NCBI GenBank assembly: GCA_004017275.1
Contig: SAKE01000001.1
Coordinates: forward strand, 248,001-312,000
Source: Mesorhizobium sp.
Lineage (GTDB): Bacteria > Pseudomonadota > Alphaproteobacteria > Rhizobiales > Rhizobiaceae
Direction of reading: 5' to 3'
DNA: 64,000 nt
Positions 56,256-63,499 of the stretch are shown here, one piece after another. Under the pieces are notes generated by a model. The model did no database searches. It had not been told where the DNA came from and saw only the letters and a list, made by a program, of their open reading frames with translations. Numbering within the stretch: position 1 is the stretch's first letter; the number at the start of each line of letters is the position of its first letter. Both the position numbers and the translations under genes were made by a program.

Positions 56256-57263
56256 CTACGTCTTCAGCTCCCGCTTCAGCTCGTCGACGAAACGCCAATC
56301 CGTGTTTGCGGCAAGGACTTCGTTGGGACTCGTGGTGATCATGCCCAACTCCTTCATGCGGAGGGCATAGAAGGTCAACGTATCGGCTGGGTCGTACTCG
56401 CGCCACACACCATAACGCGCCTCGGCAAGGGTACGTAGGGCGTAGTCGTAGCTGCTGGCGAAACCCTTCTCGACCGAACGCCTGGCTGCCGCCTGAGGAT
56501 CGGAGACGCAGAGGTCCACAGACTTGAGTAGGGCGCGCAGCGCCCGTTTCGCCGCCACCGGGTACTGGCTGACGAAATCGGCGCTGCCATAGATCAAACA
56601 GCAGAAATATTGCGACCACGGGCGGTCGGTCGCCGTCACCAGGATCGGGTGGCCGATCTTGCGATCGCGTGCGATCAGCGGATCGGGCGGTGTCGCGAGA
56701 AACGCGTCGATCTTGCCTTCTGCGAGCAGTTCCAGCGCATTGGAAGTCTCAACCCATTCGATGTCTCTGTCAGTGTCGACTCCGACATTAGCGGCCATCA
56801 ACCTGAGGAGGACATGCCCCAAGCCGTTCAGCTGGTTGATGCCCACCCGTCTGCCGCGCAGGTCTTTCACACTTGTGACGTGCAGACCGGCCAACAACTC
56901 GATGCAACCGACATGCAAGCCGGCGAGGACCTTCAGTGGCGTTCCGCTCTCGATCAGCTGCAGGATTATCGGAGCGTCATAGGATTCGATATCGACTTGG
57001 CCGTCCGCCACCAATCTCAGCCCTTCGGCGTCACTGGCCGGTTGGACGAATTCGACCTCGGTGAAGCCTTCGGCACGCAACAATTCTTCAGCTGCGTAGA
57101 ACGGCGTCACACAGTCGGAAACCTTAGGATAAACCGAGGTGCGGATGCGGGTAACCTCGGGCGGCGGCTCCGCCCAGGCTGGCTTCGGGGCGCCGAGGAG
57201 GCCTGAGGCGCCGGCTGCCGCTGCGCCGGCCAAGAAGCCGCGGCGGTTCTGGATAATCTGCAT
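56256..57263 (-). CDS. Tat-exported NMT1/NrtA-like periplasmic binding protein, array member 1 (promoter-proximal)
   Basis: 335 aa. Signal NRRGFLAGAAAAGASGLLG keeps the twin arginines. It is the most divergent member: SDCVTPFYAAEELL (Cys 51), HVGCIELLA, YFCCLIYGS and SVDLCVSDP still keep all five cysteines. Specificity regions (INQLNGLGHVLLRLMAAN, KIDAFLATPPDPLI) differ strongly from the others. As the first gene of the operon, its upstream region (57264-57830) should hold the operon promoter. Confidence 0.9.
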   Translation of the reverse strand: MQIIQNRRGFLAGAAAAGASGLLGAPKPAWAEPPPEVTRIRTSVYPKVSDCVTPFYAAEELLRAEGFTEVEFVQPASDAEGLRLVADGQVDIESYDAPIILQLIESGTPLKVLAGLHVGCIELLAGLHVTSVKDLRGRRVGINQLNGLGHVLLRLMAANVGVDTDRDIEWVETSNALELLAEGKIDAFLATPPDPLIARDRKIGHPILVTATDRPWSQYFCCLIYGSADFVSQYPVAAKRALRALLKSVDLCVSDPQAAARRSVEKGFASSYDYALRTLAEARYGVWREYDPADTLTFYALRMKELGMITTSPNEVLAANTDWRFVDELKRELKT

Positions 57264-57830
57264 CGGAACGCTCCTTTCCGAACTGCAAAGGGCAATTTGC
57301 GGCCGGAACCGGGCAAAAGAGGTTTCGACAGAGGCAGATGGTCTCGTGGGCGCGACGAGTAGCCGTCGATTCTAGCGCGTCCAGTCTGATGCGGGAGTCT
57401 TGCGCTCTCAGTCGCCGAGCTCATGCATTAGCAACCGACGATATGCGACGATACGCCCAATTTGAGTTGGTTGCGAGCGCAAAACTTACTCCGCCAAACG
57501 TCACGTCAGCGCCTCGATGTCAGTGGAGACCGTTTGCACGATTGCGAACGGTCGCTTCAAGTTTACTTGCAGCCGTTCCGAGTGATCGACACAAAGGTTT
57601 GCATCGGTCAGGTTCTGACCTTGGTCTCACCGGGCGGAACGTCCGCTACCGTTCTTCGGACACCAAAAGCCGCCATTCCGCTGCCGGCCTCAGATCGGAC
57701 ATTCGCCCCATGGGTCGCATTGCGTAGGAGGGTGACAGCAGCTGTGCGATTTAGGTCGTCCGCTGCGATGCCATCGTCCGGGTCGTCTATGACAGTTAAT
57801 CTTGCGGTGAAAGTGCGTCTATCTGGTGCG
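57264..57830. other. Upstream region of the ten-gene operon, no supported gene
   Basis: About 570 bases. I see no convincing gene. Noted are a direct 10-base repeat CGACGATAYG (57436-57445 and 57446-57455) and a dyad GGTCAG-GTT-CTGACC (57606-57620). Reading frames exist on both strands but carry no recognisable motif. The promoter of the binding-protein operon should be at the left end of this region. Confidence 0.4.
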
Positions 57831-58067
57831 GTGACGGTACTTTTTGAGATCGGCGATGGCGCCGTCGAACGCCACGAAGTGGGAAAAGTTGGCCGATTGG
57901 GCCCGATAGGTGGCGAAACCTCAATATATTTTTTTGTTGCAATTTTCCTTTTAAAATCAAAAGCGTATCTTTTTAACGGGCCGTGCGGCAGCTTTCGGTG
58001 CCGCAAACAAGAAAAAGCCCAGCTAGATCAATGACTTAGCTAGGCTAAAATCAATCGAGTGGGAGTG
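57831..58067 (+). repeat. Dispersed repeat copy 4, left module
   Basis: GTGACGGTACTTTTTGAGA at 57831, CCGATTGG-CCGATAG-TGG-GAAACCTCAA, TTTTCCTTTTAAAATCAAAAGCGTA (split as TTTTCCTTTTAAAATC and AAAAGCGTA) and AATCGAGTGGGAGTG at the end. The segment before the end (GCCGTGCGGCAGCTTTCGG and after) differs from copies 1 and 2. Directly after the last block begins a ketopantoate reductase fragment. Confidence 0.7.
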
Positions 58068-58472
58068 ATTCAGGCCTATCCGGGCGTATCGGCCGGCGCC
58101 GCGTCGCTGGAGAACCAGCTTGTCGACGAATGTGTTTCGGTGGCGACCGCTGCGGGGCATTCGCTTGACGATGGTGAGGTCGCGAAGGTTGGGGCCTATG
58201 TCACCCACGCGGGGTCGACCATCACGACCTCGATGCTGCGCGACATCGAGAACGATTCACCGATAGAAGCGGATCAGATAATTGGCGACATGATGCGGCG
58301 GGCGTCATCGTTCTCGTTGCCCGCCCCGATACTCTCGATGGTGCACGCGCACCTTGGGCGATCGCTGCAAGGGCCGTTTTCGACCCTGTTCGATTGGACC
58401 GTCGAGAACATTGACGTGATTCAGAACTGCCAACGCAGCTATGACGCGCGCGAAGATCAGATAGCGGCCTGA
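58059..58472 (+). pseudogene. C-terminal fragment of a 2-dehydropantoate 2-reductase (PanE/ApbA family)
   Basis: About 137 codons open from a GTG inside the repeat end. AYPGVSAGAASLENQLVDEC, then YVTHAGSTITTSMLRDIEND, EADQIIGDMMRRASSF and LPAPILSMVHAHL match the C-terminal helical domain of ketopantoate reductases. The NADPH-binding N-terminal two thirds are missing and replaced by repeat sequence. The last 30 residues are not family-like. It is most likely a dead fragment left by a rearrangement at the repeat. Confidence 0.7.
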
Positions 58473-59020
58473 ACGGTGGCGAGCGCTCATCGAATGCCTC
58501 TTGCCAGCGGGAGAAGGCAAGCTCCGAAAGAAGACGGCGCGGTTGGTTGGGATCTATGCAGTAGGCCTGAGAGCAGTCTTGGGATGCTCGTCAGCTTCGC
58601 GCTAATCCCAGCCGGATGTCGATCCCTGGTACGAAGCCTCGGAGCATGGCGCCCATGGTCCGAGGAATCGTAACATCAAGCCCATGCGATGTCGTTAGGA
58701 CGGCTTCGCCGTCTGTAATCTATTCGGCGCCCGTGATGGACGCAGTTAGTCCTGAGATCCAGTCATAGAGAACAATAGATCACGAAAGGTGGAAGCCCTC
58801 ACGACGACCAATCGGGAATTAGCGGGCTATGGCGTACAGATAGGACGGTTACGTTGTTGTTGAACTAGTCGCCTCGCGCGTGCTTGGTTCACGGAAATCG
58901 TGAGCGCAGCGAGTGTTCGCTTCGGGAATTGTGGCCTCCGCGATGGCTCCAACCCCGACAGGCCCCCGATAGCGAAGGACAAACTACCGATCGGTAAAGA
59001 TCTTGACAGATTAGCTGCGC
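58473..59020. other. Intergenic stretch without supported gene
   Basis: About 550 bases. Short frames only, none recognisable. A small hairpin GACGGC-TTC-GCCGTC lies at 58699-58713 without a T-run. Near the right end, AGATTAG and CTAATCT (about 59008-59028) form a dyad at the 3' end of the double TetR gene and may help terminate it. Confidence 0.4.
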
Positions 59021-60250
59021 CTAATCTTTACTGACCGATAAATCGGCAGATGCAGTCCACATGGCCAAGCTGCTCTCAACCAGCGCCTCAAGCTCACTTT
59101 GGCTTGCGCCAGCGCCTCCCTGCATGAGGATGCCGTGCATCAGGGATTGGACAAAGCGCACGAGACCTTCGACATTGACGGTCGGCAACAGGTCGCCGTC
59201 GCGTTTGGCCCGCTCAAACCGGGCCGCGAGCAAGTCGCGCCCGATGGCCTGGCGCCTGAGGACTTCGTTGCGAATGGGCTGCGCCTCATCACCTTGCATT
59301 GCGTTAAGAACCATCAGGCAGCCGCGCGGTTGCCCCTCTGCCTGTTGATCGCGTAGCGCTCCCCTGAGCAGCGCTTCGAAAACGCCTCGCGCCGTCGGAG
59401 CTTGGAGCGCTTCAGTTAGGTAGTCTTTACGAAGTGACTGATAGAGGTCGAGGGCCTTGAAAAACAATGCTTCTTTGTTGCCGAATGCGGCGTAGAGACT
59501 GGGTCGAGTGATTCCCATCGCCTCAGTGAGATCATTCAACGATGCGCCCGCGAAACCCTTGGTCCAAAAGACCTTCATGGCAGCATCGAGCGCTGTGTCG
59601 GCGCTGAACCTTCGCGGGTCGCGGCCTAACTCGCCTGCCGGTGCCGCCCCCCTCGTTGAAGCGCTCGCGGCGGCCGCAACGTCGCTGATCGCCCGCCAGG
59701 CCGCCATCGCCTGTTCGGCACCCTCTCGCAAGTCGTCATGTGGCGCGCCGCCGGCGGCTTTCATGGCGAGGCCGCCGAGAACCGACGTCACATAGCTCGC
59801 CAGCCCTGAGGCATCAGCGTCCACAGGGAGTTCGCCACTCCGTTTCGCCTCTTCGAACCGGTCTCGCAGTTTCAGTTCTGCCGATTGGCGGCGATGAAGC
59901 AGGGCAGCGGGAATGTCGGCATTCTCACTGCCCATCGCCAAGCCCGCATGAACGAGTATGCGGCTGGACTCCTGCGCTGGCGAGGTCGTCAGCAAGCGCT
60001 TGACGACTTCTTCGGCCTTGGGGGCTGTGAGCGCCCACTCCCAGTGCTCGTCCTCGCGCCCACTACAGCGGCCGAGAACAGCGTCGAAAAGCCCGCGCTT
60101 GCTTCCGAAAGCCGCGTAGATGCTGGGAGAGTTCAAGCCCATTGCGGCCGTCAGTTCCGCCATGGTTGAGCCGTCGTAGCCCCGGCGACCGAAGACGTCC
60201 GCCGCGCGATCTAGCACTTCGCTTTCTTCGAACGCGCGGGGGCGGGCCAT
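59021..60250 (-). CDS. Double TetR/AcrR-family regulator (two complete TetR units in one protein)
   Basis: About 409 aa from ATG 60250 (GGAG eight bases upstream; an ATG 11 codons earlier is weaker). Unit 1: AADVFGRRGYDGSTMAELTA with SPSIYAAFGSKRGLFDAVLG at about residues 15-55, then a helical domain to about 195. Unit 2: AAMKVFWTKGFAGASLNDLT with RPSLYAAFGNKEALFFKALD at about 220-260, then a second helical domain to the end. Ordinary TetR proteins are about 200 aa and bind as dimers, so this chain may act as a covalent pseudo-dimer. It is divergent from the enoyl-CoA hydratase gene. Confidence 0.88.
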   Translation of the reverse strand: MARPRAFEESEVLDRAADVFGRRGYDGSTMAELTAAMGLNSPSIYAAFGSKRGLFDAVLGRCSGREDEHWEWALTAPKAEEVVKRLLTTSPAQESSRILVHAGLAMGSENADIPAALLHRRQSAELKLRDRFEEAKRSGELPVDADASGLASYVTSVLGGLAMKAAGGAPHDDLREGAEQAMAAWRAISDVAAAASASTRGAAPAGELGRDPRRFSADTALDAAMKVFWTKGFAGASLNDLTEAMGITRPSLYAAFGNKEALFFKALDLYQSLRKDYLTEALQAPTARGVFEALLRGALRDQQAEGQPRGCLMVLNAMQGDEAQPIRNEVLRRQAIGRDLLAARFERAKRDGDLLPTVNVEGLVRFVQSLMHGILMQGGAGASQSELEALVESSLAMWTASADLSVSKD

Positions 60251-60386
60251 TGACAGCACTCCATTCTGTAACATACATAACATAATCAGCTTTGGTCATC
60301 CGCCAATCGCGACGTGAGACATGGGCCATTTTGTAGCAGGCGTTAGGCCTGCCTGGCTAGATAGTCAGCAAACTAGGAGGTAAAAC

Positions 60387-61175
60387 ATGAGTTCGTTCCG
60401 CTTCGAGCAACACGGTGCGGTGGGCAAACTGATCTTGCTCGGTGATGCAGACAGCGAGCCAGGGTCCGACTTTCCCTCGTCGCTGCGGGCCGCTGTTCGC
60501 CAGGCATATGCAAACGACATCCGCATCCTTCACTTGACGTCCGCGTCCGGCAACATCGCCGTAGCAGACGATCTGGGCGCCATCGGTGACAAGGGCTCGA
60601 AATTTCTCGAAGCGTTTGCGGCCGACATCCTGGCTTCGATCCGTCTCATCGAGGAACTGCCCGTCCCCACGGTTGCTTCGGTAGCAGGGATGGCCTTGGG
60701 CGGCGGTTTCGAACTGCTCCTGGCGTTCGATTTCCTGGTCGTCGCAGAGTCGGCGATGCTCGTCCTCCCGGAAGTGTCGGTCGGCTGCATTCCAATGGCA
60801 GGCGGGGTGCAGCGGCTCGCCGATCGAGTCGGCAAAACACTCGCTACTCGCTTCGTCCTGCTTTCGGAGCCAATTTTCGGAAAGATCGCAGTCGATCTGG
60901 GTATCGCAACCCATTCAGCGCCTGACGGCAAGTTGGAGGAGATCTCCGACGAACTCGTGCGGCATCTCGCGACAGGGCCGACCCTGGCGTACGGCAAGGC
61001 GCGCACGCTCATCCACACCTGGGCTACCGGCGGCGTTGCGGCTGCCGACATAATCTCCACCCGCCTCGGCGCTGGCATCCTCGACACCAAGGATGGCGCA
61101 GAGGGAATGGCCATTGCGGTCGCGGCTGTGCGCAAACACGAGCCCATCCCGAAGATCCAGTTCGCAGGGAAGTAA
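60387..61175 (+). CDS. Enoyl-CoA hydratase/isomerase family protein
   Basis: 262 aa, with a strong AGGAGG site. The crotonase fold shows VASVAGMALGGGFELLLAFD (oxyanion-hole Gly) and LPEVSVGCIPMAGGVQRLAD, where the acidic residue of hydratases is expected. The N-terminal part lacks the usual clear FSAGAD-type oxyanion motif (here NIAVADDLGAIG), so activity may differ from a classical hydratase. Divergent from the double TetR and probably controlled by it; a 6+6 dyad GCAGGC-N5-GCCTGC lies at 60336-60352 between them. Confidence 0.82.
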   Translation: MSSFRFEQHGAVGKLILLGDADSEPGSDFPSSLRAAVRQAYANDIRILHLTSASGNIAVADDLGAIGDKGSKFLEAFAADILASIRLIEELPVPTVASVAGMALGGGFELLLAFDFLVVAESAMLVLPEVSVGCIPMAGGVQRLADRVGKTLATRFVLLSEPIFGKIAVDLGIATHSAPDGKLEEISDELVRHLATGPTLAYGKARTLIHTWATGGVAAADIISTRLGAGILDTKDGAEGMAIAVAAVRKHEPIPKIQFAGK

Positions 61176-61199
61176 CTCGATCCGGTGCTGACAGCAATT

Positions 61200-61239
61200 C
61201 TCGGAGTCAGGCAGCGGTTAGTCTGCGAATGACTCCGAG
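61200..61239 (+). terminator. Strong inverted repeat after the enoyl-CoA hydratase gene
   Basis: CTCGGAGTCA (61200-61209) and TGACTCCGAG (61230-61239) are perfectly complementary, with an inner GCAG/CTGC stem (61211-61214, 61223-61226). The structure begins 25 bases after the stop. There is no T-run, so it is either a Rho-assisted 3' end or a regulatory dyad; a terminator-like role is the simplest view. Confidence 0.5.
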
Positions 61240-61379
61240 ACGGATGACAGAACTTCAAAGTAACCAGAACACCATCTCGATCACACGCGAACTATTATCG
61301 AGCTGTGTACATCACAAATCGATCTCATCGGTCGCCGCATCGCGTGCGTCAATTTCACAATTCAAATGGAGTATGAAAG

Positions 61380-62351
61380 ATGACTTTCGTGGATCGGAAT
61401 AGATCGCTGAAGCAGACCTTTGTAGAAACCAATGGCGTCAAGCTGAACGTTGTTGAGGAAGGCGATGGCCCGGCTGTGCTGTTCGTTCACGGCTTTCCTG
61501 ACGGATGGCGGGGCTGGCGCCGGCAGATGGCGGCAGTCGCGGCCGCGGGTTACCGTGCGATATCGTTCGATACGCGTGGCTACGGCGATAGCTCCAAGCC
61601 TGAAGACGCCGCGCTTTACACGGTTCTCTACCATGTAGGAGACCTTGTCGGCATCCTCGCGAAACTCGGGATCGAGCGCGCGACCCTGGTCGGCCACGAC
61701 TTCGGTGCGACGGTGAGTTGGAACGCGGCGGTGATGCGTCCGGATCTGTTTGACGCGGTCTTCGGCCTCAGTGTCCCTCCGGTGCTACCGGGTGCGGGGC
61801 CCAGCATGCTCGAAATGCTGAAGGCCGCCGGCAAGGAGGGAGCCTTTTATATGTTCCGCCACATGAAGCCGGAGGCCGACCAGGAGTGGGCGGATGCGGC
61901 CACGACTTTCTCGGGCGCTCTCTATTGGATGTCGGGGTTGCCCGATGCTTCCGAAGCATGGGGTCCGATGGACCCAAGCAAAGATATGCACCGGCCATCC
62001 CCGATCGGCATCCCGCCCTTCGCTGACCGCGAGGACGCCGAGACGATGATCGCAGGCTTCCAGCGTGATGGCTTCCACGGTCCACTGAATATCTATCGCG
62101 GCATGCAACCCTATTTCGACCAAGCAAAAGCATTTGCCGGGGCGAAGATCCGACAGCCAGCCTTCTTTGCGTATGGCACAGCAGACAGCATGGTTAAGAT
62201 GCGAGCTTTGAACGAGGAAGATCTCAAGCCGGCCGTGCCAAACCTCCAGGGGTTCCTACCACTTGAGGGCGTCGGGCACTGGCCTCAGCTCGAGGCGTCT
62301 GAGGCAGTGAATGAGGCGCTGGTCGCCTTTCTCAAAAGGAGGAAGGTTTAA
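61380..62351 (+). CDS. Alpha/beta hydrolase, epoxide hydrolase-like
   Basis: 323 aa. Oxyanion motif VHGFPDGWRGWRRQM near 36, FDTRGYGDSSKP near 63, nucleophile Asp 107 in GHDFGATVSW, and the catalytic His in GVGHWPQLEA near the C-terminus. The order and FDTRGYGDS block are typical of epoxide hydrolases; haloalkane dehalogenases are close relatives. It lies between the crotonase gene and a LysR remnant, so it may be part of a ring-opening or detoxification route, unproven. Confidence 0.85.
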   Translation: MTFVDRNRSLKQTFVETNGVKLNVVEEGDGPAVLFVHGFPDGWRGWRRQMAAVAAAGYRAISFDTRGYGDSSKPEDAALYTVLYHVGDLVGILAKLGIERATLVGHDFGATVSWNAAVMRPDLFDAVFGLSVPPVLPGAGPSMLEMLKAAGKEGAFYMFRHMKPEADQEWADAATTFSGALYWMSGLPDASEAWGPMDPSKDMHRPSPIGIPPFADREDAETMIAGFQRDGFHGPLNIYRGMQPYFDQAKAFAGAKIRQPAFFAYGTADSMVKMRALNEEDLKPAVPNLQGFLPLEGVGHWPQLEASEAVNEALVAFLKRRKV

Positions 62352-62360
62352 GCCGTAACG

Positions 62361-62690
62361 ACGATTTTTCGTTTGGATGCAAGCATTCGTGCCGTCGGCT
62401 CTCGAAGCCGCGCTCTAGCTTCAGCGCTCGAGGACTCTACTCGAACGAACGCTTGGCTTACCGTTGTTTGAGCGCAGTAGGATCGGAGCCCGCCGACCCT
62501 TGCAGGAGAGCGCTTCATCCGCGAAGCAGCCATCAGCGCCGAACATCTTCGCCAAGCCGTCAATGAAATGGCCTTATTAAAGCGCGGAGATGCGGGAGAG
62601 TTGAAGATTGGCCTAATGGCCTCTCTGGCAAGTGGATTTTTGTCTGAACTGTTCGGGGCATACCCTAGCGTAGTATATCGTGCACAAAGG
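62361..62690 (+). pseudogene. Degenerate LysR-family regulator remnant
   Basis: Pieces of a LysR protein in changing frames: FRLDASIRAVGSRSRALA at about 62370, a stop, FERSR-like SRIGARR at about 62475, then ERFIREAAISAEHLRQAVNE and GDAGELKIGLMASLASGFLS to about 62650. These match the end of the DNA-binding domain and start of the effector domain. Internal stops and loss of the rest make it non-functional. It may once have regulated the epoxide-hydrolase-like gene. Confidence 0.6.
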
Positions 62691-62779
62691 AGGGTCTCCT
62701 TTGTGCCCACATCGCGACGTTCACGCCCATCCGGGATGATTCCGAAAAATAACTTCGATCATCCGATTGCTGATCTGAT

Positions 62780-63358
62780 TCAATACGCTGCCTTCTTGGC
62801 ATCGTTGCTCGACGGATTTGTCAGGATGCCGCTCGCGACGATGTGAAGGAGGTGATCGGCCCGTGGCGCGAATGAGGGTTGGTCGACCGCCCAGCCGAGA
62901 GCCGTTATCAGGGCGAACAGGTCGTCCCCACTCATATCGGCGCGCGCCGTTCCCTCGCCCTGAGCATGGAGCAGTAGTCGCGCGCCTGCTGCGTGCACCG
63001 CTGCGCATGAAGCATAAAGAGCGGAGTCCGGGTTCGTGTGGGCGGCCGCCATCATGGCGACAACGCCCCTATAGCTTTGGGTGAATGCCACCAATTCTCG
63101 AAACCAGGAGAGAAGTGCTTTGTCAGCCGAAGTCGACGCTTCGAGTTCGTCTGCCTTCTGCGTCAGTGCGTCCAGATTGGTACACAGCAACGCTTCGAAC
63201 AGGGCTTCTCGCGTCGGGAAATGACGAAGCAGTGTGGCCAAGCCGACGCCGGCACGGCGGGCAATATCGCGCATCGACGCGTCGGTACCATGCTCGGTGA
63301 CGACGTCACGCGCGACCGTGAGAACTTGGCTGCGATTTTTTTCTGCGTCGGCTCGCAT
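62780..63358 (-). CDS. TetR/AcrR-family transcriptional repressor
   Basis: 192 aa, start ATG at 63358; a longer frame to 63418 runs through the operator palindromes. Helix-turn-helix GTDASMRDIARRAGVGLATL and FPTREALFEALL. The C-terminal ligand-binding domain is the SBP_bac/TetR_C-like kind (VVAMMAAAHTNPDSALY, GDDLFALITALGWA). It is divergent from the SDR gene, and three near-identical palindromes lie between them, so it probably represses both. Confidence 0.9.
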   Translation of the reverse strand: MRADAEKNRSQVLTVARDVVTEHGTDASMRDIARRAGVGLATLLRHFPTREALFEALLCTNLDALTQKADELEASTSADKALLSWFRELVAFTQSYRGVVAMMAAAHTNPDSALYASCAAVHAAGARLLLHAQGEGTARADMSGDDLFALITALGWAVDQPSFAPRADHLLHIVASGILTNPSSNDAKKAAY

Positions 63359-63374
63359 GGACTGCCTTGATAAA

Positions 63375-63435
63375 TGGATCGGTGATCCATATATGTGGAT
63401 CGGCGATCCGATTGCCAAAATGGATCAGTGATCCA
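63375..63435. promoter_or_regulatory. Three operator-like palindromes TGGATC-N3-GATCCA
   Basis: TGGATCGGTGATCCA (63375-63389), TGGATCGGCGATCC (63396-63409) and TGGATCAGTGATCCA (63421-63435). The outer two are full 6+6 dyads; the middle has one changed end base. Start-to-start spacing is 21 and 25 bases, close to two helical turns. They fill the promoter between TetR (62780) and SDR (63500) genes. Confidence 0.8.
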
Positions 63436-63499
63436 CTCAATACAGCGCATGTGGGTAAATGGCAACAGGCGCTGTCCAACACGACGATAAGGAGAAGTC

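Noticed and set aside
51016-57263. Six repeats as an assembly artefact of one gene
   Set aside because: The six proteins differ over most of their length and in key loops, so they are real paralogues.
57462-58034. 190-codon plus-strand frame before and through repeat copy 4
   Set aside because: No recognisable motif, and it reads through the repeat; the frame is not kept in copies 1 and 2.
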